Part shown: positions 8,009-13,760 of the stretch, piece after piece | Layout of the letters: each line of letters opens with the position of its first letter | How positions within the stretch are numbered: the first letter of the stretch is position 1 | DNA from: an uncultured Phascolarctobacterium sp. | GTDB lineage: Bacteria > Bacillota > Negativicutes > Acidaminococcales > Acidaminococcaceae | Direction of reading: 5' to 3' | DNA length: 13,760 nucleotides | NCBI GenBank assembly: GCA_905207485.1 | Contig: CAJLLL010000050.1 | Span: 1-13,760, forward strand | Program-made: the position numbers and the translations under genes | Notes under the pieces: generated by a model | The model's database searches: none | What the model saw: the letters and a program-made list of their open reading frames with translations, nothing else | What the model was told of the DNA's origin: nothing

Positions 8009-8036
8009 AAACGGAAGTGTTAAGCACTTCCGTTTT
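8009..8036 (+). terminator. Rho-independent terminator of the glycolytic operon
   Basis: ACGGAAGTG at 8011-8019 pairs with CACTTCCGT at 8025-8033 around a five-base loop; flanking A/T pairs extend the stem and a run TTTTTCTTTT follows. It lies 16 bases after the last stop codon and ends the cggR-to-GGT transcription unit. Confidence 0.93.
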
Positions 8037-8046
8037 TCTTTTACTT

Positions 8047-8075
8047 TTGTAAAAAGCTCTGCAAAATGTTAAAAT
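8047..8075 (+). promoter_or_regulatory. Sigma-A-type promoter of rmuC
   Basis: TTGTAA at 8047-8052 and TAAAAT at 8070-8075 are separated by 17 bases, and a TGT directly before the -10 makes it an extended -10. The predicted start of transcription is near 8082, leaving a leader of about 29 bases. It lies just after the upstream operon's terminator, so rmuC is likely its own transcription unit. Confidence 0.75.
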
Positions 8076-8110
8076 AGATTTGTATTTATTTTTTATGAAG
8101 GGCGGATAGT

Positions 8111-9304
8111 ATGGGCTTTACGGATATAATACTTATTTTAATAATTATTTTGCAGCTTGTAGTTTTGGTTGTGCTGTACCGCAGCAGGGCAAATGCTGTT
8201 GATGAAACGGATTTACTGGAAATAGTGCGCCAGTTTGAAGCAACGGAGCGGCGAATGTATGAAGGTTTGCGTGATTTGCGCAGTGAACAGGCTACTTTGG
8301 CACGCGCAGCTAGGCTGGAAAATCAATCGGCGGCAGACAGACTGAGTGAACAGCTTGATAAACGCTTTGATAAAATAGGAGCATCAACTGAGAAAAATTT
8401 AGAAGAAATCCGTGCTATTGTCGATGAAAAATTAAACGCTACACTTGAAAGACGTCTTGGCGAGAGTTTTAGCCTTGTCAGCCGCAGGCTGGAAGAAGTA
8501 CACCGCGGTCTTGGCGAGATGCAGAGCCTTGCTGGCGGCATTGGTGATTTAAAGCGTATTTTAAGCAATGTTAAAAACCGCGGCATTTGGGGCGAAATGC
8601 AGCTTAAAGTGCTTTTGCAGGATATGCTTGCGCAGGAGCAATATGGAGAAAATATTGCCGTAAAGCCGGGCTCTGCTGAACGAGTGGAGTTTGCGTTAAA
8701 ACTGCCTGGCAAAAACGAACAGACTGTGTGGCTGCCGGTGGATGCCAAGTTTCCGCAGGAGGACTACCAGCGGCTGCTTGAGGCAAGGGAAAATGCAGAT
8801 GCCGGTGCTGCTGATGCTGCGTTAAAACAGCTTGAAAAACGCCTTAAAAGCGAGGCGGCAGATATTAACTCCAAATATATTTGCCCGCCGTACAGTACAG
8901 ATTTTGCTGTGATGTATTTGCCAACCGAAGGGCTTTTTGCTGAAGCTGTAAATATTGCAGGTCTGCTGGAGGAATTACAGCGTAAATACCGTGTTTGTGT
9001 GGCCGGGCCTACGACTTTGGCCGCACTGCTGAACAGTTTGCAGGTAGGGTTCCGCACTTTGGCTATTGAAAAAAGAACGGGTGAAGTATGGCGCATTATT
9101 GCCGGTGTTAAACAGGATTTTGTTGTGTTTGCCACACTGCTTGATAAAACGCGCAAAAAATTGCAGGAGGCCAGCGGACATATTGAAGCAGCGGAGCGCC
9201 GCAGCCGTGTGATTAATAAAAAGCTGTACCGTGCTGAAAGTTTTGAAGATGATTTTGAAACTCCGCAGGAATTTGACGGCTTGCAGGATAAAAATGACAG
9301 ATAA
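8111..9304 (+). CDS. rmuC: DNA recombination protein RmuC
   Basis: This 397-residue RmuC-family protein starts with a hydrophobic helix at about residues 5-23 (probable membrane anchor). A long charged coiled-coil region at about 30-150 is rich in Glu, Arg and Leu. The conserved RmuC domain runs from about 155 to 375. Domain signatures are NRGIWGEMQLKVLLQDML, WLPVDAKFP at 207-215, YSTDFAVMYLPTEGLFAEA at 261-279, AGPTTLAALLNSLQVGF and RTGEVW. The Glu in WGE and the D-A-K triplet (211-213) fit the predicted PD-(D/E)XK nuclease-like fold. In E. coli rmuC limits the rate of short-inverted-repeat DNA inversions; the biochemical activity is not firmly established. AAGGGCGG at 8098-8105 lies five bases before the ATG. 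The gene stands alone between its own promoter and a shared terminator. Family assignment is secure. Confidence 0.95.
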   Translation: MGFTDIILILIIILQLVVLVVLYRSRANAVDETDLLEIVRQFEATERRMYEGLRDLRSEQATLARAARLENQSAADRLSEQLDKRFDKIGASTEKNLEEIRAIVDEKLNATLERRLGESFSLVSRRLEEVHRGLGEMQSLAGGIGDLKRILSNVKNRGIWGEMQLKVLLQDMLAQEQYGENIAVKPGSAERVEFALKLPGKNEQTVWLPVDAKFPQEDYQRLLEARENADAGAADAALKQLEKRLKSEAADINSKYICPPYSTDFAVMYLPTEGLFAEAVNIAGLLEELQRKYRVCVAGPTTLAALLNSLQVGFRTLAIEKRTGEVWRIIAGVKQDFVVFATLLDKTRKKLQEASGHIEAAERRSRVINKKLYRAESFEDDFETPQEFDGLQDKNDR

Positions 9305-9308
9305 AATA

Positions 9309-9335
9309 AAAAGGCAGCCAAAGAGGCTGCCTTTT
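9309..9335. terminator. Bidirectional terminator between rmuC and mscS
   Basis: GGCAGCC at 9313-9319 pairs with GGCTGCC at 9325-9331 around AAAGA. Four A residues on the left and four T residues on the right extend the stem and give a U-tract on either strand. It starts five bases after the rmuC stop and ends 17 bases before the mscS stop on the other strand, so it can serve both convergent genes. Confidence 0.85.
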
Positions 9336-9351
9336 AAAGTTTGCAGACAAG

Positions 9352-10416
9352 TTATTTGGTTTCGCTTTTAAGCGGGGTTTCAAAATAAACGCTGGTGCTT
9401 GGGAAAGCGCAGGATGCGCCATTTGCTTCCATAATTTTCATAATGTCAAGATTGATTTGTTCCCGCGCAGCCAAAAATCCGTTGGTATCGCTGGCTTTGG
9501 TATAGCAAGCAATAAAAATATTCAGGCTGCTGTCTGCATAATCGCGGAAGTAAACCATTACCGTATCGCTGTAAACAAGTTCGCTGTTTTGCAGGTAACT
9601 GCGTATATCGCCAACAAGTTTCTGCATTTGGTCGTGCGTTGTATCATAGGTTACGCCCAATAAAAATTCAATGCGGCGCTTTTCGCGTTTGGTGTAGTTA
9701 ATAATTGGTGTGTTGGATAAAAGAGAGTTTGGTACATATACAAGTTCCTGCGGAAAGGTGCGGATGCAGGTACTGCGAAAAGTTATTTTTTCTACAGTTC
9801 CTTCCACGCCGTTGGCAGATATCCAATCGCCTACCCTAAAAGGTTTATCCAAAATAATTACAAAACTGCCGAATACATTTGCCAGGGCATCTTTGGCGGC
9901 AAAGGCAAGCGCCAGGGAACCTATACTTAAGCTTGCGAGCAGGCCGCTCATATCATAGTTCCATTCTTTGGCAACCATCAGCGTAGCAATAACGGCAAGT
10001 AAAATACGCATCATGGTGGAAAGAATATTGGCAAGGGAATCTTCAATATGAATATCGGCATGCGTTAAAAGGCGCAGCGCAAAGCCGTGGGTGATATCGC
10101 TGATATTGAATATGCCCCAGAAAATACAAATAATAAAACTGCTGCGCAAAATTCTGTCGATTGATGGATGCTCAGTAACGAAGGTTAGCGGCGAGCAGTT
10201 AAGGGCAGCATAAATGCCGAGGATGAAAAGATAGATATGTATAGGTTTGGCAAAAGCGTCTAAAATATCGCCGCCATAATCAAAAGACATTTTGTTGTTT
10301 AAAAGCATTAAAAACCGCAGTATAACGGTACGGTAAAGATAGCGCACAAGCATGAAGCCGCAGAAAACCAGTATCGGTTTCAGCCACGGCGTTAAAGTCA
10401 AAGTAATCTGTTCCAT
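9352..10416 (-). CDS. MscS-family small-conductance mechanosensitive ion channel
   Basis: This 354-residue membrane protein is of the MscS family, whose members open under membrane tension to release solutes during osmotic down-shock. Hydrophobic segments lie at about residues 12-37, 57-78, 89-108 and 132-149. The pore-lining helix with the signature LASLSIGSLALAFAAKDALA spans about 160-180 and runs into NVFGSFVIILDKPFRVGDWI. The cytoplasmic beta domain follows with VEGTVEKITFRSTCIRT and VYVPNSLLSNTPIINYTKR. With five predicted helices it is a little larger than E. coli MscS (286 residues, three helices). The start has AAGGAG (plus-strand CTCCTT at 10422-10427) five bases upstream. It converges on rmuC and diverges from the DUF456 gene. 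I cannot assign it to a named subfamily. Confidence 0.94.
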   Translation of the reverse strand: MEQITLTLTPWLKPILVFCGFMLVRYLYRTVILRFLMLLNNKMSFDYGGDILDAFAKPIHIYLFILGIYAALNCSPLTFVTEHPSIDRILRSSFIICIFWGIFNISDITHGFALRLLTHADIHIEDSLANILSTMMRILLAVIATLMVAKEWNYDMSGLLASLSIGSLALAFAAKDALANVFGSFVIILDKPFRVGDWISANGVEGTVEKITFRSTCIRTFPQELVYVPNSLLSNTPIINYTKREKRRIEFLLGVTYDTTHDQMQKLVGDIRSYLQNSELVYSDTVMVYFRDYADSSLNIFIACYTKASDTNGFLAAREQINLDIMKIMEANGASCAFPSTSVYFETPLKSETK

Positions 10417-10445
10417 ATAAACTCCTTAAAGTATTTAGTATAAAT

Positions 10446-10474
10446 ATTTTAACATTTTGGCGGCTTAAAAACAA
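10446..10474 (-). promoter_or_regulatory. Promoter of the mscS-family gene
   Basis: Read on the minus strand, TTGTTT (10474-10469) and TAAAAT (10451-10446) are 17 bases apart with a TGT extended -10. The predicted transcript start near 10439 leaves a leader of about 23 bases containing the ribosome binding site. The -10 block is identical over 15 bases to that of rmuC. Confidence 0.7.
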
Positions 10475-10511
10475 TAATTCACAAAAGTTACAAATAAATA
10501 GGCATTGTTTG

Positions 10512-10520
10512 TGTTATAAT
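10512..10520 (+). promoter_or_regulatory. Extended -10 promoter of the DUF456 / glyoxalase / dehydrogenase operon
   Basis: TGTTATAAT is a perfect extended -10 element about 32 bases before the DUF456 start codon. No good -35 is seen at 17-18 bases; TTACAA at 10488-10493 is 21 bases away. It is divergent from the mscS promoter, with about 40 bases between the two core regions. Confidence 0.65.
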
Positions 10521-10551
10521 ATTGTCAGCAATTAACATAAGGAGGCAGGTT

Positions 10552-11064
10552 ATGGAATATTTCTTGGAAGCATTGGCAGCAGCCTTTATAGTTATTGTTG
10601 GGCCGCTGTTGACTTTGGTTGGCTTGCCTGGCAACACGCTGATGCTTTTGGCAGGGATAGGATTTGCCTGTTTTGACGAAGCGAAATATTTTGACGGGCG
10701 CATTTTATCTGCGCTGGTGCTGATTTATGTTTTTGGTGAATTGTGGGAGTTTGTAGTATCGTTTTTTGGTATCCGCAGGCATAAACTGCCCTGGAGCGTG
10801 GTTGGGCTTATAGGCATCGGCACGTTTATCGGCGCTGTGCTGGGTACGGGGGTTTTTCCGGTGTTCGGCAGCGTGCTGGGCGGCGCCATGGGTTCTTTTG
10901 TAATGGCGTTTGTGTATGAGTATTCGCAGACTATGGACTGCGACGATGCTTTTGAACTGGCATGGAAAGCAGCCAAACTGCAATTTATTGCGATTGTGGG
11001 CAAGGTTGTGGCAGCGGCGGCAATGGCGATACTGCTGGTTAAGCAAATCTTTTTAAATACTTAA
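10552..11064 (+). CDS. DUF456 family membrane protein
   Basis: This 170-residue hydrophobic protein has family features of DUF456: VGLPGNTLMLLAGIGFACF at about 23-41, FGELWEFVVSFFGIRR at 61-76, and glycine-rich membrane segments GLIGIGTFIGAVLGTGVFPVFGS and GGAMGSFVMAFVYEY at about 85-123. A last helix lies near 145-165. Four or five membrane segments are likely. The function of this family is not known. The start at 10552 is set by AAGGAGG at 10539-10545 with a six-base spacer. An in-frame TTG at 10522 lies before the predicted transcription start and has no site. It is the first gene of a three-gene operon; its stop codon overlaps the ribosome binding site of the next gene. No function in common with the downstream enzymes can be seen in the sequence. 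Confidence 0.87.
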   Translation: MEYFLEALAAAFIVIVGPLLTLVGLPGNTLMLLAGIGFACFDEAKYFDGRILSALVLIYVFGELWEFVVSFFGIRRHKLPWSVVGLIGIGTFIGAVLGTGVFPVFGSVLGGAMGSFVMAFVYEYSQTMDCDDAFELAWKAAKLQFIAIVGKVVAAAAMAILLVKQIFLNT

Positions 11065-11074
11065 GGAGGAAAGC

Positions 11075-11464
11075 ATGAACAGCATGAAATTTAAGTTTTT
11101 GCACAATAATTTTAATGTGCTTGAACTGGGAAGAAGTATGTATTTTTATGAAGAAGCGCTGGGGTTAAAAGAAATCAGGCGCATTACCGCTGAGGACGGC
11201 AGTTTTATTCTGGTTTACCTCGGCGACGGCGAATCTCCGTTTGAACTGGAGCTTACCTGGCTGCGCGACCGTAAGGAGCCTTACAACCTTGGGGATAATG
11301 AATTCCATCTTGCCTTTGGCGTTAAGGATTTTGAAGCTGCACATGCCAAACATAAGGAAATGGGCTGTATTGTTTATGAAAACCCGAAAATGGGCATTTA
11401 CTTTATTGCAGACCCGGACGGTTACTGGCTGGAGATTTTGCCCTTAAAACCCGTAAAAAAATAA
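11075..11464 (+). CDS. Glyoxalase I-like VOC-family enzyme (lactoylglutathione lyase type)
   Basis: This 129-residue protein of the vicinal oxygen chelate superfamily matches glyoxalase I in length and pattern. That enzyme converts the methylglyoxal-thiol hemithioacetal to S-D-lactoylthiol. The four metal ligands expected for glyoxalase I are all present: His10 in FLHNNFNV, Glu59 in FELELTW, His78 in FHLAFGV and Glu120 in YWLEILP. SMYFYEEALGLKEIRR at 21-36 and FIADPDGYWLE are typical. ATG 11075 is chosen because AAGGAGG ends five bases upstream; the ATG three codons later is spaced too far. It sits 10 bases after the DUF456 gene and 13 before a D-2-hydroxyacid dehydrogenase. Activity on a thiol other than glutathione, or a different VOC reaction, cannot be excluded. 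Confidence 0.87.
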   Translation: MNSMKFKFLHNNFNVLELGRSMYFYEEALGLKEIRRITAEDGSFILVYLGDGESPFELELTWLRDRKEPYNLGDNEFHLAFGVKDFEAAHAKHKEMGCIVYENPKMGIYFIADPDGYWLEILPLKPVKK

Positions 11465-11477
11465 GGGATGTGAAATT

Positions 11478-12446
11478 ATGGCAGATTTAAAACAAATGAC
11501 GGTTGTAACCAGCGGCAAGCTGCGCCAGGCGGCGTATGATTTGCTGGATGCCGAAACAAATCTGCTGGCGTGGAAAGAAGGCGGGCGTACGCCGGACAGC
11601 ATTTTTGACGGCTGGCTGGCACAGGCAGATGCCTTATATTCTATCGGCAACATTAAGATTAATGATGAACTTTTGGCAAAAGCGCCTAAATTAAAAGTTA
11701 TTGCTCAGGCTTCTGTCGGCTATGATAACATTGATATTGCTGCATGCCACGCACGCGGCATTAAAGTGGGCAATACTCCGCGTGTGCTTTCGCCTGCCGT
11801 TGCAGATTTAGCCTATGGGCTGATAATTGACAGCGCCCGTAAAATTGCGCGCGGCTGGCAGCATGTACAGAGCGGCAAATGGGGCGAACGTAAAGGCCTT
11901 GGCTTTGGCGTAGATTTGGCAGGCAAAACGCTTGGCATTGTAGGCATGGGGGACATTGGCAGCCGTGTTGTAAAACGTGCTTTAGCAAGCGATATGCGTG
12001 TTGTTTATTATAACCGCCGCCGCCGCAGTGATGATACTGCTTTAGGTGCGGAATATGTAAGCTTTGATGAGCTTTTAAAACAGGCTGACTTTGTACTTGT
12101 TACAGTTCCGCTGACAACAGAAACGAAAGGCATGTTTGGCAAAGCACAGTTTGATGCTATGAAAGACGGCGTACGTTTTATTAATATTGCCCGCGGTAAA
12201 ATAGTTGATACTGATGCGTTGTATGAGGCGCTGGCAAGCAAAAAAATTGCCTATGCCGCGCTTGATGTTACAGACCCGGAACCGCTGCCCGGCACGCATA
12301 AGCTGCTGACGCTTGATAATATTACCGTAACGCCGCATATAGCCACATCTACTGTGGAAACACGTGATGCTATGGCAAAACTGGCAGCCGAAAATATTTT
12401 GGCAGGCTTGAGCGGTTTGCCGCTTCCTGCGGAAGTTAAAGAATAA
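11478..12446 (+). CDS. D-2-hydroxyacid dehydrogenase, glyoxylate/hydroxypyruvate reductase type
   Basis: This 322-residue protein is a D-isomer-specific 2-hydroxyacid dehydrogenase, which reduces a 2-oxoacid to a D-hydroxyacid. Substrate-binding blocks include QASVGYDNIDI at 77-87 and SPAVADLAYGLII. The nucleotide site GIVGMGDIGSR is at 153-163. The catalytic set is Arg239 (INIARGKIVD), Glu268 (DVTDPEPLP) and His287 (TPHIAT). The strand after the nucleotide loop ends YYNRRRR at 177-183, with no acidic residue and four arginines, which favours NADPH over NADH. The overall pattern, including the LPLPAEV tail, resembles glyoxylate/hydroxypyruvate reductases more than SerA or D-lactate dehydrogenase. 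The exact substrate is inference. It is the last gene of the operon, 13 bases after the glyoxalase gene, and is followed by a terminator. Confidence 0.92.
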   Translation: MADLKQMTVVTSGKLRQAAYDLLDAETNLLAWKEGGRTPDSIFDGWLAQADALYSIGNIKINDELLAKAPKLKVIAQASVGYDNIDIAACHARGIKVGNTPRVLSPAVADLAYGLIIDSARKIARGWQHVQSGKWGERKGLGFGVDLAGKTLGIVGMGDIGSRVVKRALASDMRVVYYNRRRRSDDTALGAEYVSFDELLKQADFVLVTVPLTTETKGMFGKAQFDAMKDGVRFINIARGKIVDTDALYEALASKKIAYAALDVTDPEPLPGTHKLLTLDNITVTPHIATSTVETRDAMAKLAAENILAGLSGLPLPAEVKE

Positions 12447-12454
12447 AATGCAAT

Positions 12455-12488
12455 AAAAAAACGGAGTACGTTTTGTACTCCGTTTTTT
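12455..12488. terminator. Bidirectional terminator between the dehydrogenase and DUF2939-like genes
   Basis: ACGGAGTAC (12461-12469) pairs with GTACTCCGT (12475-12483) around GTTTT, flanked by six A residues on the left and six T residues on the right. It begins nine bases after the dehydrogenase stop and ends 11 bases before the stop of the minus-strand gene, so it can work in both directions. Confidence 0.9.
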
Positions 12489-12498
12489 GTTTAATCAT

Positions 12499-13542
12499 TT
12501 ATTTCTTAGGAAGGGAAGTTAGGTAATCAATGGATGAACCGTCATCAAAAGCAACATTGGTTAAATAAGCATTCCATTTAATTTTACCAAGGTCACTGCT
12601 GATAACTTCTGCATCCTGTTTTACATATGGATTAAGTTCAAAATCAAATTTATAAAGTTTTGTTGCTCCGTTTTTAAGCACGGCGTTGCTGGCAAAACTG
12701 CCGCTGTAAAAAACTTTTCCGTCATCGCCGTAAAGTTCAAGCATACCAGTAATATAATTAATGTTTTTACCGGAGGTATTAGTAAGGTTTATTTCGGTTT
12801 CCAACATGCGGATGATGGTGGAATAATGTACGGAAGTGATTTGCAGCAGCTTTTTATCAAGCTTTACATTTTGTTCAATCTGCGCAGCAATAGGTTTGTT
12901 GAGTTCTGTCAGTTTTTCCGCAACGGCTGCTTCGCGCTGGTGCATAAAATCCTGTAAGTTGGTAATTTGCAGCAGGCGCCACATGCCGTCATCAAGCTGC
13001 TGCATTTTTATTTTTAAAATAAAATCGCTGCTTAAATTTTCGTCATGCAGTTTGATGTTTACCAGGGCATTCTCTCCATCTATATCGGTGCTTTCAACGC
13101 CTTCATATTTTAAAGAGCCGAAACCGGTGCGGTTTTTAAGATTATCGACTATTTCAGCGCCGTTTTCGTTGCCTTCCGGTACGGATTTATGGGCTTCGGT
13201 TTCACTGCTTTGTTTATCACCATGGATAATATAATTGCGCGTTTCGTTTTCAAGCAGCGGCACGGCAAGCCCTTTAATGCCTTTAACAATAGCAACGATG
13301 ATAGGATTAGCGTTTTTGTCTTCACCGAAAGTGACAGCAACAACATCGTCATAAGCATTGCTGTACAAAGTATCCATATCAACGTGTTTTTCAAATGTTT
13401 TAAGGTCATGCTGGCGTACTGCATCTGCAATTAAAGTGAGGGAATGCTGCGGTGTTTTAAGCCAGTAAAAAAAGTACCAGCCGCTTACTGCAATTGCGAG
13501 CGCCGCCAGTACAGCAATAATTTTTTTTAATTTATCGTTCAA
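12499..13542 (-). CDS. Membrane-anchored protein with DUF2939-like N-terminus (TTG start)
   Basis: I do not recognise this 347-residue protein with certainty. Residues 5-27 form an uncleaved-looking signal anchor after a Lys-rich start. Residues 29-70 (SLTLIADAVRQHDLKTFEKH followed by a DMDTLY segment) resemble the start of DUF2939 proteins. A polar, low-complexity stretch rich in Glu, Ser and Asn lies at about 108-135. Residues 155-200 look like a beta-rich domain ending in DGMWRLLQITNL. Residues 235-345 look like an extracytoplasmic beta sandwich (INLTNTSGKNI, GMLELYGDDGKV, NGATKLYKFDFELN). Most of the protein should face outward. The start is taken as TTG at 13542 because GGGAGGG lies six bases upstream and the promoter -10 is 38 bases away. 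An in-frame ATG at 13629 lies upstream of that promoter. It is convergent with the dehydrogenase operon and appears to be a single-gene unit. Confidence 0.8.
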   Translation of the reverse strand: MNDKLKKIIAVLAALAIAVSGWYFFYWLKTPQHSLTLIADAVRQHDLKTFEKHVDMDTLYSNAYDDVVAVTFGEDKNANPIIVAIVKGIKGLAVPLLENETRNYIIHGDKQSSETEAHKSVPEGNENGAEIVDNLKNRTGFGSLKYEGVESTDIDGENALVNIKLHDENLSSDFILKIKMQQLDDGMWRLLQITNLQDFMHQREAAVAEKLTELNKPIAAQIEQNVKLDKKLLQITSVHYSTIIRMLETEINLTNTSGKNINYITGMLELYGDDGKVFYSGSFASNAVLKNGATKLYKFDFELNPYVKQDAEVISSDLGKIKWNAYLTNVAFDDGSSIDYLTSLPKK

Positions 13543-13548
13543 AAAAGA

Positions 13549-13555
13549 CCCTCCC
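13549..13555 (-). promoter_or_regulatory. Ribosome binding site that fixes the TTG start
   Basis: On the minus strand GGGAGGG is followed by six bases (TCTTTT) and then TTG. No ATG or GTG in the frame has a better-placed site, so this decides the start of the DUF2939-like gene. Confidence 0.75.
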
Positions 13556-13579
13556 ACATAAAAACTTTTTACATACAAT

Positions 13580-13607
13580 ATTATACTACTTGCACGTACT
13601 AATGCAA
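13580..13607 (-). promoter_or_regulatory. Promoter of the DUF2939-like gene with embedded inverted repeat
   Basis: On the minus strand TTGCAT (13607-13602) and TATAAT (13585-13580) are 16 bases apart, with a predicted transcript start near 13573 and a leader of about 31 bases. The plus-strand dyad TTGCA-N8-TGCAA at 13590-13607 covers the -35 and most of the spacer, as an operator would. Confidence 0.7.
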
Positions 13608-13685
13608 TAATTTTGTGAAATTTTACCAAACTTTTGATAATTATTCTTATAGTTTTGTATATTTAAATAAAATTCTGCCAGAGCA

Positions 13686-13716
13686 TAAAAAAACCGCAGA
13701 TACGCTCTGCGGTTTA
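13686..13716 (-). terminator. Terminator of the tRNA gene
   Basis: On the minus strand AAACCGCAGA and TCTGCGGTTT form a ten-base stem (plus-strand arms 13691-13700 and 13706-13715) around a five-base loop, followed by a U-tract (A residues at 13687-13690). It starts 12 bases after the tRNA CCA end. Confidence 0.88.
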
Positions 13717-13727
13717 AAATTTGAAGT

Positions 13728-13760
13728 TGGTCGGGGCGGCGAGATTCGAACTCACGGCCT
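13728..13760 (-). tRNA. tRNA, 3' part only, probably tRNA-Pro
   Basis: Read on the minus strand, the window end gives a variable loop AGGCC, the T arm GTGAG-TTCGAAT-CTCGC, the acceptor strand CGCCCCG, the discriminator A and an encoded CCA. The acceptor strand requires a C1-G72 first pair. Together with A73 that pair is characteristic of bacterial tRNA-Pro, and the variable loop resembles the GGGTC of tRNA-Pro. The anticodon and 5' half are outside the window, so the amino acid is inferred. Confidence 0.85.

Noticed and set aside
8095..8109. Four-codon upstream mini-ORF (ATG to TAG) overlapping the rmuC ribosome binding site
   Set aside because: It has no ribosome binding site of its own and is probably a chance feature, although a translational coupling role cannot be ruled out from sequence.
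10522..10551. N-terminal extension of the DUF456 protein from TTG 10522
   Set aside because: The start would fall before the predicted transcription start, while ATG 10552 has an ideal AAGGAGG site.
13543..13629. N-terminal extension of the DUF2939-like protein to the ATG at 13629
   Set aside because: That codon lies upstream of the promoter, and the extension would include the -10 element and the ribosome binding site as coding sequence.
1..13760. CRISPR arrays, insertion sequences, phage genes, toxin-antitoxin or defence genes
   Set aside because: I found no direct repeat array, transposase motif, terminal inverted repeats or defence-family motif on either strand; all long stretches are explained by the genes listed.

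Overview
The window is ordinary chromosomal DNA, most likely from an anaerobic or fermentative member of the Bacillota (Firmicutes). The main evidence is the C-terminal half of a CggR/SorC-type central glycolytic gene regulator placed directly before gap, the arrangement known from Bacillus subtilis. Strong AGGAGG-type ribosome binding sites, sigma-A-like promoters and a cofactor-independent phosphoglycerate mutase fit this. A Negativicutes-like host is my guess from overall sequence character; nothing seen here proves it. No mobile element, phage gene, CRISPR array or origin is visible.

Region 1 (1-8036, plus strand) is a compact glycolytic operon: cggR (3' part) - gap - pgk::tpi - gpmI - eno - a gamma-glutamyltransferase-family gene, closed by one strong intrinsic terminator. 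After the 55-base cggR-gap gap, the intergenic gaps are 7 to 23 bases. Together the enzymes take triose phosphates to phosphoenolpyruvate. The standout is a single 641-residue ORF that joins phosphoglycerate kinase to triosephosphate isomerase with almost no linker. The last gene is a cytoplasmic, divergent member of the gamma-glutamyltransferase family and is not an obvious partner of glycolysis.

Region 2 (8041-9335) is a single-gene unit for RmuC with its own promoter. It shares a bidirectional terminator with a convergent MscS-family mechanosensitive channel gene (9352-10416, minus strand). The rmuC and mscS promoters share a 15-base identical block covering the -10 element.

Region 3 (10417-12488) begins with a divergent promoter region. 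It then has a plus-strand three-gene operon: a DUF456 membrane protein, a glyoxalase I-like VOC enzyme and a D-2-hydroxyacid dehydrogenase of the glyoxylate/hydroxypyruvate reductase type, closed by a bidirectional terminator. The two enzymes suggest handling of reactive dicarbonyls or 2-oxoacids, such as methylglyoxal formed from triose phosphates.

Region 4 (12499-13760, minus strand) holds a membrane-anchored protein with a DUF2939-like N-terminal part and a beta-rich C-terminal part. It is read from a TTG start and its core promoter carries an inverted repeat. Upstream lies the 3' part of a tRNA gene, probably tRNA-Pro, with its own terminator; the tRNA runs off the window end.

The most unusual item is the PGK-TIM fusion. 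Everything else is recognisable accessory or housekeeping content, and I see no clearly novel multi-gene system.
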